A stretch of 25,112 nucleotides of DNA from the NCBI GenBank assembly GCA_027341315.1, contig DAIENA010000006.1, positions 1-25,112 of the forward strand, in the 5' to 3' direction. The notes below the pieces were generated by a model that was given only the letters and a program-made list of their open reading frames with translations, had not been told where the DNA came from and searched no databases. The stretch's first letter is position 1. Each line of letters starts with the position of its first letter. The translations under genes and the position numbers were made by a program. This document shows positions 8,218 through 14,862 of this stretch, in pieces. This DNA comes from an archaeon (GTDB lineage Archaea; Nanobdellota; Nanobdellia; Pacearchaeales; GW2011-AR1).

Positions 8218-9225
8218 ATGAACTGGGAAGAGAAATATAAACTAATCACGAAAAATCTCCAGGAGGTTATAGGAGAGGACGAACTAAAAAACAAACTCAA
8301 ACAAAAAAAAGAATTTTCAGTTTATTGGGGGACTATGCCGACGGGAAGCGTTTCTCTTGCATATTTTTTTCCCATGATGAAAGTTGCGGATTTTTTGAAG
8401 GCCGGATTAAAAGTCAAAATTCTCCTTGCGGACTTACATGCCGCACTTGACTCTGTTCCATGGGAAATTTTAGAAAAAAGGTATAATTATTATAAAGAAG
8501 CGATTATTTTAATTTTAAAGACAATTGGTGTGGACATAAAAAAATTGGAGTTTGTCCGTGGTTCGGAAATACAGCTTAATAAAAAATATTTTGAAGATCT
8601 TTTAAAACTTAGCACCCTAACAAGTTTACATGATTCGACTAAAGCAGCGTCGGAAGGAATTAAAAGCGCCGTCGGAGAAAATGTTAAACTTTCAGGAATG
8701 ATTTATCCCCTGATGCAGGCACTTGATGAGGAATACTTAAAGATTGATGCACAATTTGCAGGAGTTGACCAAAGAAAAATTATGGTTTATGCAAGGGAAT
8801 ATCTACCTAAGATTGGTTACAAAGAAAGAATAGAATTGATGAACCCTATGATAAGGGGCTTAGTCGGAGAAAAAATGAGTTCGAGTGTTGAGGGCACAAA
8901 AATTGATTTGATGGATGATGAAGAAACAGTTAGAAAACGACTTAATCGAGCAGAATGTGTTCCGGGGGAAATAAACAACGGAGTTCTTGCATTAGTTAAA
9001 TATCTTATTTTTGGAGTCAAGGAAAAATTTGTTATAAAAAGGCCGGAAAAGTTTGGGGGGGATTTGGTTTACAAGGATTACTTTTCTCTTGAACAGGACT
9101 TTGCACAAAAAAAAGTTCATCCGCTCGACCTTAAAAATGCAGTTGCCGAAGAAATAAATTTTCTTCTTAAAAAATTTCGTGAAAGTGATAAAATAAAAAA
9201 ATTATATCGCGATGCGTATAAATAA
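8218..9225 (+). CDS. tyrS: Tyrosyl-tRNA synthetase, eukaryote-like class I
   Basis: It charges tRNA-Tyr with tyrosine in the cytoplasm. It is a class I Rossmann-fold catalytic domain plus a short C-terminal anticodon-binding region, 335 residues, with no appended domain. The KMSKS loop is KMSSS (219-223). The HIGH region reads GTMPTGSVSLAYF (38-50), so the signature is SLAY. Other conserved blocks are KILLADLHA, ALDEEYLKIDAQFAGVDQRKI, MNPMIRGL and HPLDLKNAVAEEI. The wording of the N-terminal third (ITKNLQEV, YWGT.PTG, AYFFPM.K.ADFLKAG) resembles human cytosolic TyrRS more than the Methanocaldococcus enzyme as I remember both. A reading frame extends to a TTG at 8197, but the promoter position and the conserved N-terminus favour the ATG. 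Confidence 0.93.
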   Translation: MNWEEKYKLITKNLQEVIGEDELKNKLKQKKEFSVYWGTMPTGSVSLAYFFPMMKVADFLKAGLKVKILLADLHAALDSVPWEILEKRYNYYKEAIILILKTIGVDIKKLEFVRGSEIQLNKKYFEDLLKLSTLTSLHDSTKAASEGIKSAVGENVKLSGMIYPLMQALDEEYLKIDAQFAGVDQRKIMVYAREYLPKIGYKERIELMNPMIRGLVGEKMSSSVEGTKIDLMDDEETVRKRLNRAECVPGEINNGVLALVKYLIFGVKEKFVIKRPEKFGGDLVYKDYFSLEQDFAQKKVHPLDLKNAVAEEINFLLKKFRESDKIKKLYRDAYK

Positions 9226-9245
9226 AAGTTAAACAAAACAAAAAA

Positions 9246-9251
9246 GGAGGT
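9246..9251 (+). promoter_or_regulatory. Strong Shine-Dalgarno site before the 147-residue membrane gene
   Basis: GGAGGT lies 12 bases before the ATG at 9264 and is fully complementary to the usual 16S rRNA 3' end. Most other genes here look leaderless or are tightly operonic, so this marks a gene translated from within the tyrS transcript or from its own leadered mRNA. Confidence 0.6.
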
Positions 9252-9263
9252 CAAACTTAAGAA

Positions 9264-9707
9264 ATGAATTTATTTTTGGAGTCTCTTACGTCGGTAAGTG
9301 GGATGCCTGCCCTGGGCTCTCTTTTAGCAATTTTTGCTGCGTGGATGTTCCTTGCAATAATTGTTATTGTGGGAATCTACATTTACATGTCTTTTGCGTA
9401 CATGTCGATTGCTAAAAAGAATAAGCAAACTTCTCCAGGGCTTGCATGGATACCCGGTGTTGGTCCTTTAATTGTTGCTTACAAATCTTCGAGGATGCAC
9501 TGGTGGCCGTGGTTACTTTTAATCGGGCTTGTTATTCCCGTTGTGGGATTTGTTGCATTAATTGTGTTTGCTGTTTTTGATGTAATATGGCACTGGAAAC
9601 TTTTTGAAGCAATTAAAAAACCAGGGTGGTGGGCAGTTTTCATGGTAATTCCCTTACTAAATATAGTGTTCCTAATTTTTGTAGGAATTGCCGCCTGGTC
9701 GGATTAA
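9264..9707 (+). CDS. Small membrane protein, DUF5684-like
   Basis: This 147-residue protein has about four hydrophobic segments: 18-45, 71-92, 95-110 and 122-145. Between the first two is a positively charged loop (SIAKKNKQTSPG) followed by AWIPGVGPLIVAYKSSRMHWWPW. The KKPGWWAVFMVIPLLNIVFLI block near the C-terminus is typical of the loosely defined DUF5684-type small membrane proteins found in bacteria and archaea, whose role is unknown. Tryptophans cluster at the membrane borders. It follows tyrS by 38 bases and has its own strong ribosome binding site. No catalytic motif is visible. The family call is by motif recall only. Confidence 0.6.
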   Translation: MNLFLESLTSVSGMPALGSLLAIFAAWMFLAIIVIVGIYIYMSFAYMSIAKKNKQTSPGLAWIPGVGPLIVAYKSSRMHWWPWLLLIGLVIPVVGFVALIVFAVFDVIWHWKLFEAIKKPGWWAVFMVIPLLNIVFLIFVGIAAWSD

Positions 9708-9711
9708 AATC

Positions 9712-9735
9712 TTTATTTTTATTTTTTTATTTTGT
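9712..9735 (+). terminator. T-rich terminator tract after the small membrane gene
   Basis: The stretch is T-rich (CTTTATTTTTATTTTTTTAT) and overlaps the end of the convergent GTPase gene. It fits an archaeal U-tract terminator for the rightward transcript. Confidence 0.45.
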
Positions 9736-10647
9736 TTTAAATTCAACGACGTCGAGGTCTTTTAACTGATGGTTCAATCCAACAATCTGACCTCCAAATG
9801 CAGAACTGGGCCCCCAAATTTTTGTCTGTTTTATTTTTTTTGAAAATCCTTTTAATATTTTTTCGGCGACGTCTTTTACCGTCGACCCTGGACGTAAAAT
9901 CATTGGTTTATCTCTTTTTTCTTTTCCAGGTTCTTTTGTAAAAATTCTTAAGATTTGAAAAGCGTCAAATATTTTTTTCTTTAATTCGGAGATATTGCTT
10001 TCAGGAATGTAAGGAAGAGAAGAAATTATTTCAAAATTATATTTTTTACTTTGGAGTCTTGCATAAATTTTTCTTTTTTCTTCTAGAGAAAGGGCGTCTG
10101 AAAAATTCAACACCACAATTTCTTTTCCGTGGTGCATTGGGACGCTTTTTTTAAGAGATTCTATTTCTTCAAAGTTTTTTACAAGTAAAATAACAACATC
10201 TGCTGTGTGAACTAACCCTCTTTCAAAATTTTCTCCTTCGACTGCTGGAATTTCAATTATTTGTATTTGGACACCTTGGTAATCCATTATTCCTATTGAA
10301 GGTTCGCGTGTTGTAAAGGGAATTGAAGACACTTTTTCGTTTGTATTCGTCAAAATATTAAGAAGCGAGGACTTCCCGGAATTTGTTTTACCGACGAGAA
10401 CTACCTGCATATCCCCCTTTTTTATTCCGATTTTAGAAGACTTCCCTTTCTTTTTTTTCTTTTCAATTTCTCCCTCTATTCTTTTTCTTCTTTGGGTTAA
10501 TTGTTGCCTTAAGTTTTCGCCACCCTTGTGTTTAGGTGCGTGGGAAATCATCTTTTTAAGAGCAATTAATTTTTCTTCTGCATTTTTTGATTCAGTATAT
10601 TCCCTTTCAGCTTTCAAATATTCCGGGTCGTTTACGTTGATAGGCAT
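9727..10647 (-). CDS. DRG/Obg-like GTPase with C-terminal TGS domain, atypical G motifs
   Basis: The protein has 306 residues. An N-terminal helical, lysine-rich arm (1-75, including HAPKHKGGENLR) resembles archaeal DRG-type GTPases, which bind translating ribosomes. The P-loop is GKTNSGKS (86-93) and the switch I threonines are at 112-113. A TGS domain occupies about 235-305 (ILRPGSTVKDVAEKIL ... GLNHQLKDLDVVEF). Two motifs depart from the family: G3, normally DxPG, reads EIPA (132-135), and G4, normally NKxD, reads NFSD (181-184). Nucleotide may still bind through the P-loop, but the switch II glycine is missing and guanine specificity could be weakened. It is divergent from the methyltransferase gene with an 80-base promoter region between them. 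Confidence 0.82.
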   Translation of the reverse strand: MPINVNDPEYLKAEREYTESKNAEEKLIALKKMISHAPKHKGGENLRQQLTQRRKRIEGEIEKKKKKGKSSKIGIKKGDMQVVLVGKTNSGKSSLLNILTNTNEKVSSIPFTTREPSIGIMDYQGVQIQIIEIPAVEGENFERGLVHTADVVILLVKNFEEIESLKKSVPMHHGKEIVVLNFSDALSLEEKRKIYARLQSKKYNFEIISSLPYIPESNISELKKKIFDAFQILRIFTKEPGKEKRDKPMILRPGSTVKDVAEKILKGFSKKIKQTKIWGPSSAFGGQIVGLNHQLKDLDVVEFKTK

Positions 10648-10667
10648 AACATTTTAAATTTCACAAA

Positions 10668-10675
10668 TTTTATAA
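10668..10675 (-). promoter_or_regulatory. TATA-like box of the TGS GTPase gene
   Basis: Minus-strand TTATAAAA lies 21-28 bases before the ATG at 10647. Confidence 0.45.
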
Positions 10676-10702
10676 GTTTGACGGAGCACGAGGTTTATTA
10701 AA

Positions 10703-10711
10703 ATTATAAAA
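10703..10711 (+). promoter_or_regulatory. TATA-like box of the ArmA-like methyltransferase gene
   Basis: ATTATAAAA lies 17-25 bases before the ATG at 10728; the transcript would be leaderless or nearly so. Confidence 0.4.
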
Positions 10712-10727
10712 CCTTTTAATAATTAAG

Positions 10728-11504
10728 ATGAATAGAGAAGAAATTTTAAAAAAAGTTACTGAGAAAAAGGAATTTTCACAACTTCCAAAAAAGGATCTTC
10801 TTTTAGTTTTTGAGAATTTAAACAAACCGGATTATACCGACGAAGAAATCGTAAAAAAGATGAGGGAAGTTCTAAGAAAAATATACACCTCTTTTTTGTC
10901 TGAAAAATTATTGAATTTAAAAGATAAAGACTTTTTGTGGTTTTTAAAAAAACATAAATCAACTAAAGAGCGAATTTTATATTACCATTCTCTTTATAAA
11001 AAAATTCTTTCTGGAATTTCCGGAAAAGTTACAATTTATGATTTTGGTTGTGGAGTGAATGGGTTTAGCTTTCCAGAATTTTCTAAATTAGGGTATGATT
11101 TAAATTATGTAGGGATTGAAGCAGTAGGTCAGCTTGTTAAATTGCAGCAAAAATTTTTTGAAAACTCCAAGAAAGTAAAATTTTTTCATGAGAGTCTTTT
11201 TGAAACCGAAAACTTGAAAAAAATAATTAGGGGGGGTTCAGGAAAAAAAATTATTTTTTTATTTAAAGTTATTGACAGTCTTGAAACATTAAAAAGAGAT
11301 TATTCCAAGAAATTTTTAGAGGGGTTTGTTCCGCTCGTAGATAAAGTAGTTCTTAGTTTTGCAACAAAAAGTTTGGGAAAAGGGAAACGATTTTTTGTCG
11401 AGCGAACCTGGATAAAAAAGTTCATTTATGAAAAATTTAAGGTTCTTGAGGAGTTTGAACTGGGCGGAGAAAACTACTTTGTTTTTTCTAAAAAAGATTT
11501 ATAA
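10728..11504 (+). CDS. ArmA/Rmt-like 16S rRNA m7G1405-type methyltransferase homologue
   Basis: This 258-residue protein has an N-terminal helical domain (1-75) and a Rossmann methyltransferase domain. The SAM-binding motif I is DFGCGVNGFSFPEF (105-118). The layout matches the aminoglycoside-resistance methyltransferases that modify G1405 of 16S rRNA (ArmA, RmtA-H, Kgm/FmrO). It shares their HKSTKER before the Rossmann fold (76-82), the LFK block (178-180) followed by a conserved helix, and LSFATKSLG (209-217). Even the N-terminus (REEILKKVTEKKEF) resembles ArmA as I remember it. I infer an rRNA guanine-N7 methyltransferase. Whether it acts at G1405, and whether it confers resistance or is housekeeping, cannot be read from sequence. 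Its own TATA-like box and neighbours give no antibiotic-gene context. Confidence 0.72.
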   Translation: MNREEILKKVTEKKEFSQLPKKDLLLVFENLNKPDYTDEEIVKKMREVLRKIYTSFLSEKLLNLKDKDFLWFLKKHKSTKERILYYHSLYKKILSGISGKVTIYDFGCGVNGFSFPEFSKLGYDLNYVGIEAVGQLVKLQQKFFENSKKVKFFHESLFETENLKKIIRGGSGKKIIFLFKVIDSLETLKRDYSKKFLEGFVPLVDKVVLSFATKSLGKGKRFFVERTWIKKFIYEKFKVLEEFELGGENYFVFSKKDL

Positions 11505-11505
11505 T
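11498..11505 (+). promoter_or_regulatory. TATA-like box overlapping the methyltransferase stop codon
   Basis: TTTATAAT lies 22-29 bases before the ATG at 11527, so the 90-residue gene probably has its own promoter embedded in the end of the gene before it. Confidence 0.35.
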
Positions 11506-11526
11506 GTTTGGTGAATTTATTTTAAC

Positions 11527-11799
11527 ATGAAAAAAGAAGATTATGAAGATTTAACCCTCCCCGACGAGAAAAGTGAAACAGACAGTAAATCAATCTTCGA
11601 AGAAGATCGAAGTATGACTGAATTTGAAAAGAGAAATCTGGAGAGGCAAAAACAATTCGAATTTCGAGAAGTCGAAGGGGCTCCGGAGCGAAAGAAGGAA
11701 GAAGAGAGATTACAAAAGAAAGGAAATCTTTTAAGCTGGGTCTTTGGAATCCTTACATTTTTATTTTTAATTGGATTGTATTTTTTTCTTATAAAATAA
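11527..11799 (+). CDS. Small tail-anchored protein of unknown function
   Basis: The first 65 residues of this 90-residue protein are highly charged and probably disordered or helical (EEDRSMTEFEKRNLERQKQF, APERKKEEERLQKK). They are followed by a single hydrophobic segment (about 68-88, LLSWVFGILTFLFLIGLYFF) ending in Leu-Ile-Lys. This gives a cytoplasmic domain anchored by its C-terminus. No known domain is recognised. It lies 22 bases after the methyltransferase gene and 3 bases from the convergent XPF-type nuclease gene. Being flanked so tightly and preceded by a TATA-like box, it is probably real despite its size. Confidence 0.6.
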   Translation: MKKEDYEDLTLPDEKSETDSKSIFEEDRSMTEFEKRNLERQKQFEFREVEGAPERKKEEERLQKKGNLLSWVFGILTFLFLIGLYFFLIK

Positions 11800-11800
11800 T

Positions 11801-11819
11801 TTTTATTCTTTTTTCTTTT
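11801..11819 (+). terminator. T-rich tract after the tail-anchored gene
   Basis: TTTTATTCTTTTTTCTTTT follows the stop codon and runs into the end of the convergent nuclease gene; it fits a U-tract terminator. Confidence 0.35.
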
Positions 11820-12480
11820 GAACGAATTGATATTTTCTCTTGACTAATTTTAGAAATTCTTTTGAACTTTTTCCTAAAATTTCAGACAATTCTTTTTCAC
11901 TTGCGTTTATTATTTTTTTAATTGTTTCAAATTTTTCCAAAAGTTTTTCAGCTTTAACAGCCCCGATTCCCGGGAAAGATTCGACGATAAATTCCAGCTC
12001 CTCGTCCAAAGATAAATTTTTTTTCTTCGGATTAATTGAAGAATTATTTTTTTCTTTGTTTGCAATCAATCTAATATATTCTGCAGTTTCTTTTGGACTT
12101 TTTGAGAAGATTATAGGAATTTTATAATTAAGAGTTATGGAGAGAAAAATTCCCTTTAAGGCATTTTCATGCATGGGAATTTTTTCAAAATGTCCTTCTA
12201 TAACTAAAAGTTTTTTTTCATATTGCATTAATTCAGTCATCTGGAAGAAAATCCGCCGGTCAAAAATTGACGAGAAGAAATCTTTAACCTCTTTTCTTTC
12301 AATTGCAACGCCTTTCACAATGTAATCTGCAACTTTTAACTCTTTAAACTCCACAGAAAAATTCTGGTTAATCAATTCGGACGGAACGAGTGAATTTTTT
12401 TCCCTAAAATCAACTTCAATTGTTTCTTTTGCTTTTTTTGTTTCTTTGAGAACTTCTTTTGAAAAAATATTATGAATCAT
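11803..12480 (-). CDS. XPF/ERCC4-type structure-specific nuclease with HhH domain (Hef C-terminal half)
   Basis: This 225-residue protein matches the nuclease half of archaeal Hef/XPF, which cuts branched DNA such as stalled forks and flaps. The nuclease core shows VDFREKNS (23-30), ADYIV with D52, and the signature ERKEVKD (E61, R62, K63, D67). The usual GD before the signature is AD here. A helix-hairpin-helix domain follows (about 160-220, FPGIGAVKAEKLLEKF), preceded by a Lys/Asn-rich linker. The start is taken at the ATG at 12480; the frame extends to a TTG at 12513, but the ATG is only 11 bases into the overlap with the kinase gene upstream. There is no helicase domain; that half is encoded two genes upstream. 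Confidence 0.87.
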   Translation of the reverse strand: MIHNIFSKEVLKETKKAKETIEVDFREKNSLVPSELINQNFSVEFKELKVADYIVKGVAIERKEVKDFFSSIFDRRIFFQMTELMQYEKKLLVIEGHFEKIPMHENALKGIFLSITLNYKIPIIFSKSPKETAEYIRLIANKEKNNSSINPKKKNLSLDEELEFIVESFPGIGAVKAEKLLEKFETIKKIINASEKELSEILGKSSKEFLKLVKRKYQFVQKKKE

Positions 12481-13024
12481 TTTTAATTTTTTCGAAGATT
12501 TTTTGTTCGGCAATTTTTAAAACTTCTTCAAGTGTTTTATCTGAAGTGTTGATTATAATATCATAATTTTTTCGATCATCAAAATCCGCCCCTTGATATT
12601 CTTTCATGGTTTGTTTTCTCGTTTCGTTGTATCTTTTTTTAATAGTTTCCTCACATTCTTTTATGTTTGAATATTTAGGTTCATCTATGTCTCTTTTATC
12701 TAGAAATATCCTTTGGGCTGCAGTATTCCAATCCGTCTCAAGGAAAATTTTAATTGAATTTGGAATAAAATACCAGGATAACCAACCATCAATAACAAAA
12801 TTATCTTCTGTTTCTCCAAGTTGTTTTTGATAGTTGTCTGCTTTATGGTGAACTTCTTCAGGAGAACAGTTTGCCATAAATTCGTCGATATTCATTCCTC
12901 TACTTTTTGCAAATTCTCCTTTCATATCCCCCACCGAGTAAGATTTGTAAAAATATTTTTCTGCTAGTCTTTTTTTTAATGAACTTTTTCCAGCTCCCGG
13001 CATCCCTGCGATAGTAATTATCAT
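12470..13024 (-). CDS. cmk: Archaeal-type cytidylate kinase-like protein
   Basis: This 184-residue P-loop kinase probably phosphorylates CMP/dCMP in pyrimidine salvage. It has the Walker A GMPGAGKS (7-14). The block YSVGDMKGEFAKSRGMNIDEF (29-49) matches the archaeal Cmk pattern SAG-x-x-FRE-x-A-x-ERGM-x-x-EEF. Near the C-terminus FDDRKNYDIIINTS matches the family's IDDLS.YDLVINT ending. One departure: the family's EGRL motif reads DGWL (79-82), so an arginine that contacts phosphate in relatives appears to be replaced by tryptophan. Substrate specificity is therefore uncertain; another NMP kinase-like role is possible. It sits between the helicase and nuclease halves of Hef, overlapping the nuclease gene by 11 bases. 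Confidence 0.75.
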   Translation of the reverse strand: MIITIAGMPGAGKSSLKKRLAEKYFYKSYSVGDMKGEFAKSRGMNIDEFMANCSPEEVHHKADNYQKQLGETEDNFVIDGWLSWYFIPNSIKIFLETDWNTAAQRIFLDKRDIDEPKYSNIKECEETIKKRYNETRKQTMKEYQGADFDDRKNYDIIINTSDKTLEEVLKIAEQKIFEKIKNDS

Positions 13025-13045
13025 TTTTCTAATAATTTTTTTTGA

Positions 13046-13053
13046 TTAATAAA
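13046..13053 (-). promoter_or_regulatory. TATA-like box before the cytidylate kinase gene
   Basis: Minus-strand TTTATTAA lies 22-29 bases before the ATG at 13024, within the 47-base gap after the helicase gene, so the kinase-nuclease pair may be transcribed separately from the helicase. Confidence 0.35.
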
Positions 13054-13071
13054 GATTTATGAACTGAAATG

Positions 13072-14616
13072 TTAAAATAACTTTCTTTGAGGTTCTTTGT
13101 TTTTTCCATTCAACTCTTTTTTTATTTTTTCAATTGACGTTTGCATTTTTTTCTCTCTGGAGCGGGAGGCGTAATATGCAAATTCATCTTTTGTTTCTTT
13201 TGTTATTAAGATGATTAATTTTCCCTTTGCAAGTCTTGCAGTTCTTCCCCGTCGCTGAATCGAACGAATCGCCGAGGACACCGGCTCGTAAAAAATTACG
13301 GAATCCACCTCCGGGATGTCAAGACCCTCTTCCCCGATTGAAGTTGCGCAAATTACATTTGTTTTTCCGTCGGAAAAATCTTCAATAATTTCTTTTTGTT
13401 CTTTCTGGCTCAAACCTTTTCCCTCTTTTTTAGCCTGACCAACAAAAACTTTTGAGTTTATCCTGGAGAGTTTATTTATATTTTTAGAAACCAGTTCTGC
13501 AGTCTCTCTAAATTGTGTAAAAATAATTATTTTTGGATTCTCTTTACCAATTCTTTCGTCTCTCACAACGCGAATTATCTCTTCAATTTTTGGATGTTCC
13601 GTTCCTTTTTCCAGAAGTGACGTTGCTTTTTTGAAAATATTTCTAAAATCCTCCCTTTGAGTTAATCTCATCACCCCTTTTGATTTTCTTTTTTCGGCTT
13701 CGTCGAGAATTTTTCTTAAATATTTATAAAAACCCGCGACGGTTTGGGTTTCAAGAAGCTCAAGTGCATGGGATATTTTTATTGCCTGTGCAACAAGAGA
13801 AACTGCAAAATAACTTGAAGGAGATGTAAAATTTCTTGAAATTTGGTTTCCTAGTTTTTTTTGAAGCTCAATTAAACTTATTTTGTTTGCCGGTCCGAAT
13901 AAAAAATTTTTCATTTTTAATTCGTCGACGTATTCTTCATAAATTTTTTTAAGCATGTTTCTTAATTCGATAATTTCTTTAGAAAGTTCAACTTCTCTTT
14001 TTTCAAATGTAAGTTCCTGAAGATACTCTTTCACGTCGTCGGATTCTCTTGTTCTGAGTTCAACTTCTTCGATAGACAAATTTTTACAAATTTCTTTTAT
14101 TTTTCCGGGGTCGCTTCCGGGGGACGCGGTTAACCCGATTATCCTGGGGTGTAAAGACTTTTCAAGGAAGTTTTTTGCAACAAAAGTGTAATCATAATTT
14201 TTTACACAGCGATGGGCTTCGTCTTCAATTAATAAACAAACTTCGGATAAATTGTAAAGTTTTTTTTTCGTGTCGTTTGCAATACATTGTGGAGTTGAAA
14301 AAATGATGTCTCCTGTTTCCCACATTTTTTTTCTTTTTTCCGGCGGGATTATTCCCGTGAAAAGTTCAAGTGAACCAAAAAGTTCCGGCAAATTTTTCTT
14401 GAAATAATTTAAGTGCTGTTCAGCAAGGGGTTTAGTCGGGGCAAGAAATAAAACTTTTTCTCCGGGAAATTCTTTCATTCTCTCTATTGCCATCATTAAA
14501 GCAATAAGTGTTTTTCCAAGTCCTGTTGGAAGAACGACAAGACAATTTTTTTTTGCGCAGGTTTTGAAGATTTCCTCCTGGTATTTTCGGGGGGTTAAAT
14601 TTTCTAGAAACTCCAT
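13072..14616 (-). CDS. Hef/FANCM-type superfamily 2 DNA helicase (nuclease domain absent)
   Basis: This 514-residue protein corresponds to the helicase half of archaeal Hef, which remodels stalled replication forks. Motifs are RKYQ (10-13), I LPTGLGKT (29-36), Ia APTKPL (59-64), II DEAH (132-135), III LTASPG (162-167), IV IIFTQFRETA (364-373), V ATSIGEEGLDIP (424-435) and VI QRRGRTAR (454-461). A long helical insertion (about 200-345) between the two RecA domains matches the Hef thumb-like insertion. Euryarchaeal Hef is usually one protein of roughly 750 residues; this one stops after the second RecA domain with a basic tail (KNKEPQRKLF). The nuclease is a separate gene downstream. A minus-strand TATA-like box 23-30 bases upstream supports the ATG. 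Confidence 0.9.
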   Translation of the reverse strand: MEFLENLTPRKYQEEIFKTCAKKNCLVVLPTGLGKTLIALMMAIERMKEFPGEKVLFLAPTKPLAEQHLNYFKKNLPELFGSLELFTGIIPPEKRKKMWETGDIIFSTPQCIANDTKKKLYNLSEVCLLIEDEAHRCVKNYDYTFVAKNFLEKSLHPRIIGLTASPGSDPGKIKEICKNLSIEEVELRTRESDDVKEYLQELTFEKREVELSKEIIELRNMLKKIYEEYVDELKMKNFLFGPANKISLIELQKKLGNQISRNFTSPSSYFAVSLVAQAIKISHALELLETQTVAGFYKYLRKILDEAEKRKSKGVMRLTQREDFRNIFKKATSLLEKGTEHPKIEEIIRVVRDERIGKENPKIIIFTQFRETAELVSKNINKLSRINSKVFVGQAKKEGKGLSQKEQKEIIEDFSDGKTNVICATSIGEEGLDIPEVDSVIFYEPVSSAIRSIQRRGRTARLAKGKLIILITKETKDEFAYYASRSREKKMQTSIEKIKKELNGKNKEPQRKLF

Positions 14617-14638
14617 TTTACAAAAAATGAAGGTGCGG

Positions 14639-14646
14639 TTATAAAT
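14639..14646 (-). promoter_or_regulatory. TATA-like box of the Hef-type helicase gene
   Basis: Minus-strand ATTTATAA lies 23-30 bases before the ATG at 14616. Confidence 0.45.
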
Positions 14647-14793
14647 CTATTTTTTTAAAAATTTGAAAAAATCATAGAATAAAACAAAGAGCTCAAAAAA
14701 TGAAATTTTGGTCTTTTAGCCTTTAATAATCTTATTTTTTTGGTTTTTCGTGTGGAACGACTAAAAATTAAATTCTCTGTTTTTAGGTAGTTA

Positions 14794-14825
14794 CACCGAG
14801 GGTGAAAAGTTTATAAACCGACGGT
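14794..14825 (+). promoter_or_regulatory. Promoter with flanking palindromes before the C39-like gene
   Basis: A palindromic TATA-like box GTTTATAAAC (14809-14818) is bordered upstream by CACC-GAG-GGTG (14794-14804) and downstream by ACCG-A-CGGT (14817-14825). The distance to the ATG at 14863 implies a leader of about 20-30 bases. Short palindromes on both sides of a TATA box could bind a repressor, but arms of four bases may be chance. The rest of the gap 14647-14793 is A/T-rich and shows nothing I recognise. Confidence 0.35.
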
Positions 14826-14862
14826 AAATTTTATTATCATCTAAATAAATAACAAACTTAAA

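Noticed and set aside
7121..8218. Plus-strand open frames opposite the TctA-like gene
   Set aside because: They lack recognisable protein features and are explained as antisense shadows of a clear membrane protein on the minus strand.
12481..12513. TTG-start extension of the XPF-type nuclease
   Set aside because: It would add 11 lysine-rich residues and deepen the overlap with the kinase gene to 44 bases; the ATG at 12480 is the simpler start.
14505..14616. PCNA-interacting peptide at the helicase C-terminus (PQRKLF at 13075-13092)
   Set aside because: It has only a partial match to the Qxx-hydrophobic-xx-aromatic-aromatic pattern, so it is not claimed.
14647..14793. Possible small RNA (C/D box or tRNA) in the gap before the C39-like gene
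   Set aside because: No convincing C and D boxes, no cloverleaf and no GTTCRA-type B box could be found by eye.
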